Assembly (NCBI RefSeq): GCF_017833415.1
Contig: NZ_JAFICC010000001.1
Location: 186,001 to 250,000 of the forward strand
DNA length: 64,000 nucleotides
Direction: 5' to 3'
Source: Flavobacterium sp. 1355
GTDB lineage: Bacteria; Bacteroidota; Bacteroidia; Flavobacteriales; Flavobacteriaceae
Positions within the stretch are counted from its first letter, which is position 1. Every line of letters starts with the position of its first letter. Of this stretch, positions 37,465 through 44,805 are shown in pieces. Position numbers and translations under genes: made by a program. Below the pieces are notes generated by a model. The model saw nothing but the letters and a program-made list of their open reading frames with translations, did not search any database and was not told the origin of the DNA.

Positions 37465-38733
37465 TTAATTTTTAGAATAAACCAAATGTTGAAAATCAGG
37501 ATCTACAAGGTTTAATTTGGTAAGATGTTCTTCAGATGAGGTTTCGCATTTTTCTAACAATTCAGTTTTTTGATTGTGAGCCAATGCTATTTCAGTATTA
37601 ATTGCCTGAAACCAGCCTTCTTTGTACTGATGGTGATAATGCAGATATTCTTTTACCGGAAAGACAAAGCCATCAATTTTAGACTGCAATTCAGAGATTT
37701 TTCCATTGATAGTAATAACCTGCTGTTTAAAATCATTGATTTTATTAATAATATCAATTTTTAATTTTTCTAAATCAATTTGTTTTTCTTTTTTGCCTCT
37801 TATGAATGCTCTGATTTTATCGATGTTTTCAAATTCTTTCATTACAAAATCAAAAACAAGTCCCCAGATAATATATACTACAAATCCGGCAAAAATGATC
37901 ATCCAAAATTCCGCTTCGCCCAAAGCAATATTCAAATTATAGGGCGCAGATTCTGTCGTTTTATTGAATTCATAAATTTTCTTTTCAATTTGATAAGCCA
38001 ATAAAGCATCAAACAAAAAAGTTGTTAAAAACAACGCTATCATTCTAAAGATATTTTTAAGACCTTTTGTTTTTTGTACCATATGAATAACATATCCTAA
38101 TCCCATAAATACAAAAGGAATTGTAACAACCAAGACACCTTCGAGCCAACTAGCTTTAAAAGAATTATTCAGGGCATCTGCGTCAAAAATGGCGGCGGTT
38201 AAACTATCATTGGCAAATTCTTTAAAAAAGGCAGAATAAGATGCTGAAATATAAAATACTAACAGATAAAGCGTAATGGGTAATAAAAGAAATAAACCTA
38301 TATAAAACTGGGCTTTTAAACCTTTTCCATCTTCAATTCCGTATTTGTCAGGATTGCGTTTTACTTCGACGATCTCACTTTTAATCTGGTCTATTTCGTC
38401 ATTAATATCTTGTTCTTTCTTTTCAAAAATCCCAATAGCAGCTTCAGATTTCTTAAGTTCAGTTCTGTTTTTTTCCTGCTCTTCGCGATAAGGCTGTTTT
38501 AATTTGTCCTGTTCAAGTTTTTGTTTTCTGCATTGATCTTCAAAACTCATATATAAATTTTGAAGGCAAGCTTTCAAAACAATTGGTTTTCCGGTTGCTT
38601 TTACTGAGGCAGCAAATCCGCTTTGATAATAGGTGATTCTTATTTGTTCTCTGTCGTCTTCGTTATCATCAAAAGATTTCAGAGAAGAGTCCTCTGTTTT
38701 TTTTATGCTGAATAATTGTGTAAGTGATTTCAT
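37465..38733 (-). CDS. Four-TM coiled-coil membrane protein, uncharacterised
   Basis: A 422-residue inner-membrane protein. It has a soluble N-terminal part, a charged coiled coil (about 64-125), TM helices at about 142-164, 196-217, 229-248 and 274-297, and a second coiled coil (about 300-350). A conserved-looking C-terminal domain (YHHQYKEGWFQAINTEIAL) follows. I recognise no family. Placed 3 bases after the TerB-like gene and 5 before the vWA-like gene, it could bridge a cytoplasmic TerB-like protein and a periplasmic vWA lipoprotein. Confidence 0.6.
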   Translation of the reverse strand: MKSLTQLFSIKKTEDSSLKSFDDNEDDREQIRITYYQSGFAASVKATGKPIVLKACLQNLYMSFEDQCRKQKLEQDKLKQPYREEQEKNRTELKKSEAAIGIFEKKEQDINDEIDQIKSEIVEVKRNPDKYGIEDGKGLKAQFYIGLFLLLPITLYLLVFYISASYSAFFKEFANDSLTAAIFDADALNNSFKASWLEGVLVVTIPFVFMGLGYVIHMVQKTKGLKNIFRMIALFLTTFLFDALLAYQIEKKIYEFNKTTESAPYNLNIALGEAEFWMIIFAGFVVYIIWGLVFDFVMKEFENIDKIRAFIRGKKEKQIDLEKLKIDIINKINDFKQQVITINGKISELQSKIDGFVFPVKEYLHYHHQYKEGWFQAINTEIALAHNQKTELLEKCETSSEEHLTKLNLVDPDFQHLVYSKN

Positions 38734-38736
38734 AAC

Positions 38737-39132
38737 TTAAGAGTTTAGTTGACTAATAATTTCATCTTTCTGAATATTTTTCTGAACACAATCAATGAGA
38801 TACTCAGAAAGCTCATTAATATTTTCATCCAAAAAATTAAACTTTCTACAATACTTTTTGAGCATATTTAATTCATCCTCAGTAATTTTTCCGTCTGCCC
38901 AAATGATTCTGGTAAAATCATATAAATATTCTATTCGGGTATTTAGTTCTTCCGGAATAAGTAATTCTGTATTAATGGGATTCAGAAAAAGTTTATCGAG
39001 TTCCTCTCTTGGAATTCCGCGTTCATCTGCAAAATGATATAACATTTGCAATTCTAATACATCAAATTGATCATCAGACAATGCCATTTGATACAATCTT
39101 AGAAAATGGCTTTTAAGTTCTAGTGTTATCAT
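38737..39132 (-). CDS. TerB-like protein
   Basis: A 131-residue all-helical acidic protein. The pattern MALSDDQFDVLELQMLYHFA, ERGIPREELD, and the second half TRIIWADGKITEDELNMLKK matches the TerB (tellurite-resistance B) fold. That fold repeats an acidic D-G-x-I-xx-x-E unit that can bind Ca2+ or other metal. TerB domains occur in membrane-associated stress and defence complexes together with vWA proteins. Here a vWA-like gene is two genes downstream. Tellurite resistance itself is not implied. Confidence 0.65.
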   Translation of the reverse strand: MITLELKSHFLRLYQMALSDDQFDVLELQMLYHFADERGIPREELDKLFLNPINTELLIPEELNTRIEYLYDFTRIIWADGKITEDELNMLKKYCRKFNFLDENINELSEYLIDCVQKNIQKDEIISQLNS

Positions 39133-39144
39133 TGTTTAAGATAT

Positions 39145-39390
39145 TTATTTTAAGTTTTCACATGCAATTCCGTCACCGTCAGAATCCAGATTTTTGTAAC
39201 AGCTTTTATTGCTGTCATAAGTTGACTGTGCGGCAGCATGAGATGAAAAATCACCACAGGTTTTGGTTGGACAATTTGAGTTTGTATTGCTTGTCACATC
39301 TGCAGAATCTGAGGATTCTGAACATGAAATTGCCAATCGTAACAATACTATTGCAATGAAAATCCCAGTGTATTTTATTCGTTTTTCCAT
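39145..39390 (-). CDS. Excalibur-domain lipoprotein
   Basis: An 81-residue lipoprotein. I start at the ATG at 39390, because a longer in-frame start overlaps the previous gene. The hydrophobic segment ends in a lipobox (LLRLAISCSES). A Ser/Thr/Asn linker is followed by the excalibur calcium-binding motif, Cys-x-NLDSDGDGIACENL at the C-terminus. Excalibur motifs are extracytoplasmic. The gene follows DUF4236 by 2 bases. Confidence 0.8.
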   Translation of the reverse strand: MEKRIKYTGIFIAIVLLRLAISCSESSDSADVTSNTNSNCPTKTCGDFSSHAAAQSTYDSNKSCYKNLDSDGDGIACENLK

Positions 39391-39392
39391 GA

Positions 39393-39623
39393 TTATAAGT
39401 GTTTTAGTGTAAAAAGTAAAAAGGTTATGATTCCTGTAAATACAAATAAGACCATGCATCCGCTATTTTGATATCGCACTCCCGAAATACCTGTTTTAAC
39501 AGAATATCCGTTTTTGTTAAATGTTCCCATTTTTGTTCTTAAACTTGGAGAAATTCCGGATTTACTAATGTTCAATCCAAATCCACCTCCAAGTTTTACT
39601 CTTTTTTGAAATCGAAAGCTCAT
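39393..39623 (-). CDS. DUF4236 protein
   Basis: A 76-residue protein with the DUF4236 pattern FRFQKRVKLGGGFGLNISK, SGISPSLRTKMG, and the GY/TGISGVRY end of the domain. A C-terminal membrane helix follows (about 55-73, MVLFVFTGIITFLLFTL). The family has no known function. It often occurs as a small gene in accessory regions. It is tightly spaced in the operon, 6 bases after the 68-residue gene. Confidence 0.85.
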   Translation of the reverse strand: MSFRFQKRVKLGGGFGLNISKSGISPSLRTKMGTFNKNGYSVKTGISGVRYQNSGCMVLFVFTGIITFLLFTLKHL

Positions 39624-39629
39624 TTTTTA

Positions 39630-39836
39630 TTAGCTTGTATGGCAATCTGGACAGCAAGTTTTGCAGCCATTAGATTTAGTATAAGTTTTTTTAGCTTCGG
39701 CAACTGCGGGCTTGCATTCTGAGAATATACCCAAATAAACCCTATTGAGAGGAGTTGGCACATAAACACAATCACTAGTATGAACTTCATGATCTTTGTT
39801 TAACTGTTCATTTTTGTTAACATAATAATTTTTCAT
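39630..39836 (-). CDS. Small Cys-rich protein, uncharacterised
   Basis: A 68-residue soluble protein with two Cys clusters: single Cys residues in HTSDCVYVP and FSECKPAV, then GCKTCCPDCHTS at the C-terminus. The CxxC-CxxCH-like end suggests zinc binding. It has no signal peptide and no recognised family. It lies 12 bases after the YidD-like gene. Confidence 0.55.
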   Translation of the reverse strand: MKNYYVNKNEQLNKDHEVHTSDCVYVPTPLNRVYLGIFSECKPAVAEAKKTYTKSNGCKTCCPDCHTS

Positions 39837-39848
39837 AATTTTTGGTTT

Positions 39849-40130
39849 TTAATTAATTAGTCTTTCAGAGATTTCTTCACTGTCAATTATCACTTGAGAA
39901 GGAAGAATCATTTGTATTTTATTTGTTACAGGATTATTAAAAATTGCAAAGTTTCCTCTGCAATTTTTGTATCGAAAATGAAATGCTTTTAATCCATTTA
40001 TTAAACCCTCATTTTGAGTTATGTCGAATACATAATGAGAGCAGGATTTTTTAAAAATGCATTTTTTTCTTTTAGATGGAGGAATAAGATTCCAATACAT
40101 TTTGATAGTAAATAGTAGTAAATATTTCAT
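39849..40130 (-). CDS. YidD-like protein
   Basis: A 93-residue protein with the core of the YidD membrane-protein-insertion efficiency factor family: KMYWNLIPPSKRKKCIFKKS, the CSHYVFDITQNEG motif and LKAFHFRYKNCRG. Conventional yidD lies beside rpmH, rnpA and yidC, and is needed for insertion of membrane proteins; none of those genes is here. The substitution of the usual PxCRFxPTCS by KKCIFKKSCS suggests a specialised paralogue. It starts one base after the broken gene at 40132. Confidence 0.7.
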   Translation of the reverse strand: MKYLLLFTIKMYWNLIPPSKRKKCIFKKSCSHYVFDITQNEGLINGLKAFHFRYKNCRGNFAIFNNPVTNKIQMILPSQVIIDSEEISERLIN

Positions 40131-40131
40131 T

Positions 40132-40362
40132 TTACTTTCTAAAAACTACCATTTGTCTGGTTGTGGTATAGCCAGGTTTGTTTCCAAAACCAAAACAGCC
40201 ATTATCAGGATGAACAAATGTTGAAACTCCTTCTAGACGAATGTATTCCCAACCTTGATTGTTATGACTTTTAATTAAGCTTTAAAGCTGTTCAGCTACA
40301 TGATTTGAGGTTCCTTTTTTTGGATCAATTGAAGCTACAAATGGTACTACTTTATATTCCAT
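40132..40362 (-). pseudogene. DUF4177-like gene with an in-frame stop
   Basis: Reading from the ATG at 40362 gives MEYKVVPFVASIDPKKGTSN and on to EQL, then TAA (codon 27, 40282-40284), then SLIKSHNNQGWEYIRLEGV and so on to a final TAA at 40132-40134. The frame is unbroken on both sides, so one base change, probably CAA to TAA, is the simplest cause. The YKVVPF...GWEYIRLEGV pattern resembles DUF4177-type small proteins. No ATG follows closely enough to rescue the C-terminal part. It would be the first gene of the minus-strand operon. Confidence 0.7.
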
Positions 40363-40509
40363 AATTTTTGATTTAATTATTGTTTTAAATTATTTTCAAA
40401 TTTAAACCTATTTAAAACCAGTATTTTACGGAAAACCATAATCAATAGATTTAGATTGCAGCGATAAAAAAACAGTTGGAAGACTTTTACCAATCAATGT
40501 GTTCACGCC

Positions 40510-40851
40510 TTACATGCCAGTGTCAGCACAAGATTCACCAAGAATCTCCCCAATACAACCCAAAAACTCCATTTCATCCAAGGGAAACATTTGTACAACG
40601 GTTTCTAAAATAAGCGCAACATTAATAGAAGAATTTTTGTCTTTCGTAGAAAAGTTATTCATGTCGTGATCCAGAGCCAAAATGCACAATTTTAACATAT
40701 CTGTAATAACACAACCCAGTTCTAAGTAATTCAAAACCTTAAATTGAACCATTTGGGCATTTTTGTTATTGGTAGGTTTTAATGTTGTAAAATATTGAGC
40801 AGTTAATTTTCTTAGCTTTTCTAAATTTTTTTCAGTTTCATTTGTTTCCAT
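40510..40851 (-). CDS. Helical hypothetical protein
   Basis: A 113-residue, probably all-helical soluble protein. It begins METNETEKNLEKLRKLTAQY and contains FKVLNYLELGCVITDMLKLC and a Cys-bearing end FLGCIGEILGESC. No family is recognised and there is no signal peptide. It is divergent from the XRE regulator at 41050 and 148 bases upstream of the broken DUF4177-like gene, so it may be a separate transcript controlled by that regulator. Confidence 0.5.
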   Translation of the reverse strand: METNETEKNLEKLRKLTAQYFTTLKPTNNKNAQMVQFKVLNYLELGCVITDMLKLCILALDHDMNNFSTKDKNSSINVALILETVVQMFPLDEMEFLGCIGEILGESCADTGM

Positions 40852-40963
40852 AAGGCGTGTATTTTTTAATTTGTAATTGTGTTAGTTATTTACGGTTAAA
40901 TTATTATTAAAGAAAAATCGTACATTTGTTTAATTTGGCGAAGGAAGAAATAGATTGTCTGTT

Positions 40964-40979
40964 ACCAAACCGTTTTGGT
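40964..40979. promoter_or_regulatory. Candidate operator ACCAAA-N4-TTTGGT
   Basis: A perfect palindrome with 6-base arms lies in the region shared by the XRE regulator and the 113-residue gene, a usual place for autoregulation. A TATCTTTG -7 candidate is at 41038-41045, 4 bases before the XRE ATG. Confidence 0.35.
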
Positions 40980-41049
40980 TGGTTTTCTACTGATCAAATT
41001 AGTTTTTTACCAGTGGAGGTTTCTCACACTTAATTATTATCTTTGAATT

Positions 41050-41457
41050 ATGAGCACACTAACAAAACCAAATCATATAGGGCGAAAAATAAGCCGTATT
41101 CGTGAACTTCGTGACATGAAACAGGAAGCTTTGGCGCAGGCTTTGGGAATAAGCCAGCAAACAATATCTGCTATTGAAAACAGCGAAACTATAGAAGAAG
41201 AAAGACTTATAGAAGTAGCTAAAGCACTTGGTGTAACAGTTGAAGCAATTAAAAGTTTTTCTGAAGAAGGGATGATTAATTATTTTAATACTTTTAATGA
41301 AAGTCCTAATAACTATTTCGGACTTAATAATTGCACTTTCAATCCATTAGATAAATTAATGGAAACGGTAGAAGAAAATAAAAACCTATATGAACGTTTG
41401 CTTCAGGCAGAAAAAGAGAAAATCGAATATTTAGAAAAGCTGCTAAAAGACAAATAA
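41050..41457 (+). CDS. XRE family transcriptional regulator
   Basis: A 135-residue protein with a Cro/C1-type HTH (about 10-66): GRKISRIRELRDMKQEALAQ, then ALGISQQTISAIENSE. A short loop leads to a C-terminal coiled coil (about 100-135, EENKNLYERLLQAEKEKIEY) for dimerisation. It is a likely repressor, probably of itself and the divergent gene at 40510. It converges with the LuxR-type response regulator gene. Confidence 0.88.
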   Translation: MSTLTKPNHIGRKISRIRELRDMKQEALAQALGISQQTISAIENSETIEEERLIEVAKALGVTVEAIKSFSEEGMINYFNTFNESPNNYFGLNNCTFNPLDKLMETVEENKNLYERLLQAEKEKIEYLEKLLKDK

Positions 41458-41501
41458 AAAAGCCCCCGAAGGAGCCTTAAAATATATTGCAATAAGGATT
41501 T

Positions 41502-42170
41502 CTAAATAATCCCAATATCTTTTGTAATCGAAACCAAATGAATTGTATTATTGGCTTTAAAAAAGTCTTTGAGTTTGGCGATTCTTTTTTCGATAGTACT
41601 TTTACTGATTGTTTTAAAATTCAATTCTTTGAGAGTTTCCGGAATAGTATCCTGAGGAGTTCCTATAGACAATTGTTTTAGAATCTGAATATCCAAATCA
41701 TCGATTTCGAAATTATTTTTTTCCTGCAGTACAGAAGCAACTTCCGGAGAAATAAAAGTTTCATCTGAGTTGTATAATAAATTGATAGCTTTTTTCAGAT
41801 CTTCAATGCTGTTTAAACCTTTTAAAACAAAAGCATCAACTCCGGCATTTTCAAAAAGCGATTTTATGCGATAACTTTTATCTTCTACAGAATAGGCTAT
41901 AATTTTAATATTGGGTTGTAAATCGCGAACTTTTTGAACCAATTCATCGCCGTTAGCAATTTTTACTTCGCGATGATCTGTTTTAAATGAAAGGTCACTA
42001 ATTAATAAATCGTAAGGTTCATTATCCTGAATAGCTTTTCGGACTTTTAATAAAGCTTCATCACAGTATTTTGAATGTTGGAAATTTTCAATATTTAAAT
42101 CTTTTAATACTTGTTGAATTCCTAAATTCATTGCATCAAGATCTTCGGCTATTATAACTTTTTTAAACAT
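41502..42170 (-). CDS. LuxR/NarL-type response regulator
   Basis: A 222-residue regulator with an N-terminal receiver and a C-terminal HTH. The receiver shows IIAEDLDAMNLGIQQVL with the acidic pair, the acceptor Asp in LLISDLSFKTDH, and Lys in AFVLKGLNS. The C-terminal part (about 150-215) has DIQILKQLSIGTPQDTIP and KTISKSTIEKRIAKLKDFF, a diverged NarL-like HTH. It lies 5 bases after the TPR kinase gene, so the two are a cognate pair in one operon. Confidence 0.88.
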   Translation of the reverse strand: MFKKVIIAEDLDAMNLGIQQVLKDLNIENFQHSKYCDEALLKVRKAIQDNEPYDLLISDLSFKTDHREVKIANGDELVQKVRDLQPNIKIIAYSVEDKSYRIKSLFENAGVDAFVLKGLNSIEDLKKAINLLYNSDETFISPEVASVLQEKNNFEIDDLDIQILKQLSIGTPQDTIPETLKELNFKTISKSTIEKRIAKLKDFFKANNTIHLVSITKDIGII

Positions 42171-42175
42171 AGGCT

Positions 42176-43876
42176 TTATTTAGGCAGTTTTATATTTACT
42201 CCAAAACCTTTATCAGGTTCAGTGTCAAAAGTAATAGTTCCTTTTATGGACAGAATACGGTTTTCCATATTTTGCAGGCCATTTTTGATAATTTTATTTT
42301 TTTCACAGCCTTTACCATTGTCTTTATAATCAATAAATAGTGATTTTTGGTTGCTTTCAATTTTTATAAACACAAACGGTGCATGACTATGTTTTTTCAT
42401 GTTCACCATTAACTCCTGCAAAACCCTGTAAATCGTTACTTTTTTTACTTCGTCAATTTCGCTCCAAATTACTTTTTCTATGTTGTTGATAATCACTTTT
42501 GTCGAACCGCTGTTATAAGTAGAAAGCATTTCCTTTAAATTAAAAGCAAAATTGTCTTTGGTATCAATATCGCTATTTTCTCTCGAAATTCCACGTACTC
42601 GTGTATAAATCTGGTTTAGATTGTGAGCCAAGGTTTCTTTTATAGCTTCTTCTTCTAATGGCTGAGTCTGTGTAAAAGTGATAGCATTAAAAACATTATT
42701 GGCTAGTTCATCATGAATATTCTTGGCAATTCTGGTTTCAGTATCATACGCTGTTTTTATTCCAATAATCCGGTTTCTGTTTCTGTAATATCGCACTAAA
42801 ACAATAATTACAATTACCAGAAAAACAAAGGCAATTATACCTACAATCTTTTGGTATTTTGCTTCCTGAAGAGCTAATAGATTTTCTGCACGTTCTAATT
42901 TAAGTTTCTGATTTTCATCTTTCTCTTTTTTAGAATCGTATTTAATCTTTGCAAATTTGTTTTTAAAGTTGTTTCTGATTTTAATAATACTGTCATTTAA
43001 AGAAATGTATTTTTGCGCATATTGAGATCCTGAACCATTTGAAATTAAAAGTGATAACGCTTTAAGCCGTTCATCGATACTATTAAATTTTGTTGCGATT
43101 TGATACGCACTCTGAGCATTTTGATTCGACTTTTTGGCATCGGTTTTTGCATAAAAATCTGCTAAGTGAAGATAGCTTTCAATACTTCCGTAAAAATCTT
43201 CAGACCGATTGCGCAATTGTAAACTTTCATTCATTAATTGCAAACCTTTATCTGGATTTCCATTTTTAAAATAGGCAAAACCAAGATTGTCTAAAACTCT
43301 GGCTTTATAATTTATAGCTGATAAATCATTTATTTTTTTCAGATTTAATATTGATTCCAATATCTCAATTGCTTTATTATATTTTTTTTGCTGGATATAA
43401 ACAACCGCAATATTATTTAAGGGAGCCTGTTTTGAAACTTCGTCTTTAGTTTCTTTTAAAGCTTTATTGTAATAAAAAATAGCATCATCATAAAGAGAAA
43501 GTTGTTTATATGCTATTCCAAAGAAATTGTTTACAGCTGCTATATAATTTGTATCATTTTTAAGATAAGGAAGTACTTCGGTTAAAGTCTCTTTACTTCC
43601 ATAATAATCTCCGTTTATTTGTTGTATATAACCCATTTGAATTAAATTGAAAGCAATGTTTGAGCTATCTTTTGAAGTTTCAAATGCTATTTTTGATTTG
43701 TTGAAGTAATAAAAAGAGCTGTTAAAATTACTTTTTTGAAAACTAGCCATTGCTTTTTTCTGAAGAAACTTAGCTTCTTTTTTGAAAGAATTCGGCTGAA
43801 TTTCCACTGTTGTTTTCTCATTACAAGAAAGAAAAAACACAAAAAGAATAAAACAAAAAATCGGGGATCGTAGCAT
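42176..43876 (-). CDS. TPR-domain histidine kinase (HisKA_3 type)
   Basis: A 566-residue membrane kinase. It has a lipobox-like N-terminal signal (FVFFLSCNE), periplasmic TPR repeats (about 30-265, for example YNKALKETKDEVSKQ and AIVYIQQKKYNKAIEIL-type units), and a coiled coil. One TM follows (about 343-365, IVGIIAFVFLVIVIIVLVRYY). The dimerisation helix carries His388 in AKNIHDELANN, and a NarX-type HATPase follows (DNGKGCEKN). Periplasmic TPRs should sense a protein or peptide partner. It is paired with the downstream LuxR-type regulator. Confidence 0.88.
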   Translation of the reverse strand: MLRSPIFCFILFVFFLSCNEKTTVEIQPNSFKKEAKFLQKKAMASFQKSNFNSSFYYFNKSKIAFETSKDSSNIAFNLIQMGYIQQINGDYYGSKETLTEVLPYLKNDTNYIAAVNNFFGIAYKQLSLYDDAIFYYNKALKETKDEVSKQAPLNNIAVVYIQQKKYNKAIEILESILNLKKINDLSAINYKARVLDNLGFAYFKNGNPDKGLQLMNESLQLRNRSEDFYGSIESYLHLADFYAKTDAKKSNQNAQSAYQIATKFNSIDERLKALSLLISNGSGSQYAQKYISLNDSIIKIRNNFKNKFAKIKYDSKKEKDENQKLKLERAENLLALQEAKYQKIVGIIAFVFLVIVIIVLVRYYRNRNRIIGIKTAYDTETRIAKNIHDELANNVFNAITFTQTQPLEEEAIKETLAHNLNQIYTRVRGISRENSDIDTKDNFAFNLKEMLSTYNSGSTKVIINNIEKVIWSEIDEVKKVTIYRVLQELMVNMKKHSHAPFVFIKIESNQKSLFIDYKDNGKGCEKNKIIKNGLQNMENRILSIKGTITFDTEPDKGFGVNIKLPK

Positions 43877-43931
43877 GATTGTTACTTTCCCCGAAATTAC
43901 TAATTAATTACATATTGTAATATTTTATCTG

Positions 43932-44126
43932 TTATTTTTTTGGTGGAGTGATTGGCATTGGATCATCTCCAGGACCGTCAGGCGGTGCATCTGCCTGAAC
44001 AGGAATAGAATCCTTTTTTATGTCAGTTTTTGTATCAGCTGTTTCAGATTCGTCAGCTGTGCAAGAAAATAAAGTTGTGCTCAAAAGAGCGAATGTTCCC
44101 ATTAAAAGTAATCTTTTTGTTTTCAT
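43932..44126 (-). CDS. Tiny lipoprotein, tandem copy 1
   Basis: A 64-residue lipoprotein with signal LLLMGTFALLSTTLFSC. A short acidic linker is followed by KKDSIPVQADAPPDGPGDDP and a Pro-Lys end. It is a close paralogue of the gene at 44269, about 340 bases away. The mature peptide is only about 43 residues. It lies 55 bases upstream of the TPR-kinase gene on the same strand, so it may feed that kinase, but this is inference. The function is unknown. Confidence 0.65.
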   Translation of the reverse strand: MKTKRLLLMGTFALLSTTLFSCTADESETADTKTDIKKDSIPVQADAPPDGPGDDPMPITPPKK

Positions 44127-44151
44127 TTCTTTGATTTGAATTAAAAGTTAG

Positions 44152-44201
44152 AAATTGGTATTGCATTCTGGGTTTTCCGAATTTTATTGCAATACCAATT
44201 T
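44152..44201. repeat. 14-bp inverted repeat between the tandem lipoprotein genes
   Basis: AAATTGGTATTGCA (44152-44165) pairs exactly with TGCAATACCAATTT (44188-44201), with a 22-base loop. It lacks a clear T run, so it could be an attenuator, an RNA-stability hairpin or a weak terminator. Confidence 0.55.
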
Positions 44202-44268
44202 ATTAACAATGAATTATTTATATTTCTCTAAATTAGTAATTAATTTTTCACAATTTATTAAAGCACTA

Positions 44269-44454
44269 TTATTTTGGTGGAGTAATAATGATTGGCTGAT
44301 CACCAGGCCCATCTGGCGGTGCATCTGCCTGAACAGGAATAGAATCCTTTTTTATCTCAGTTTTTGTCTCAGCTGTTTCAAATTCATCAGCTGTGCAAGA
44401 AAATAATGTTGTGCTCAAAAGAGCGAATGCACTTAATATAATGAAATGTTTCAT
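44269..44454 (-). CDS. Tiny lipoprotein, tandem copy 2
   Basis: A 61-residue lipoprotein with signal IILSAFALLSTTLFSC. Its mature part, TADEFETAETKTEIKKDS, then IPVQADAPPDGPGDQP, is nearly identical to the copy at 43932. DNA identity is high over the coding part, and the intergenic spacers differ. It is the first of the two in the direction of transcription. The conserved core IPVQADAPPDGPGD is the candidate functional segment. No known family is recognised. Confidence 0.65.
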   Translation of the reverse strand: MKHFIILSAFALLSTTLFSCTADEFETAETKTEIKKDSIPVQADAPPDGPGDQPIIITPPK

Positions 44455-44805
44455 AATAATATTTTTTAGAAATTAGGCATAGGTATGGCTGTCCGGAACC
44501 ATTCCGAATCTTGTTTAGTCACAATACCTACATGTGTTTGGTTGGGAAGTGAAGTGCGTAGAACAGTAGATTTTCATCTATACTTCCCAGATAAAATCCG
44601 TCTTACGGTTTTCCACACTTTTAATTGAACTAGTTTTGTATTTTTGTTTTATTCGATATCGAACAAGAACTAATTCTGAAGCAAAGATATATCCGCTACA
44701 AGCCTGTGTTGATAGGGAATTCCCGGAATTCCAATATCAATTTTTTCATTCCGGACAATTCCGGACAATTCCTAAAAATTCCCAGTAATTCCTAAAAAAA
44801 ATATA
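44455..44805. other. Divergent intergenic region with phased ATTCC repeats
   Basis: Five 10-base units starting with ATTCC run without gaps from 44748 to 44797: ATTCCGGACA twice, then ATTCCTAAAA, ATTCCCAGTA, ATTCCTAAAA. Two further ATTCC copies start at 44719 and 44728. A 10-base step puts every copy on the same face of the helix. A 12-bp palindrome TTCGATATCGAA lies near 44650-44665. The array ends 8 bases before the ATG at 44806. Confidence 0.65.

Noticed and set aside
38737-39132. Calling the TerB-like gene a tellurite-resistance gene
   Set aside because: Only the TerB fold pattern is visible. No TerC, TerD or other ter genes are nearby.
40132-40362. Recoding (stop read-through, selenocysteine or pyrrolysine) at the internal TAA
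   Set aside because: TAA is not used for either amino acid, and no stimulatory structure is visible. A point mutation is simpler.
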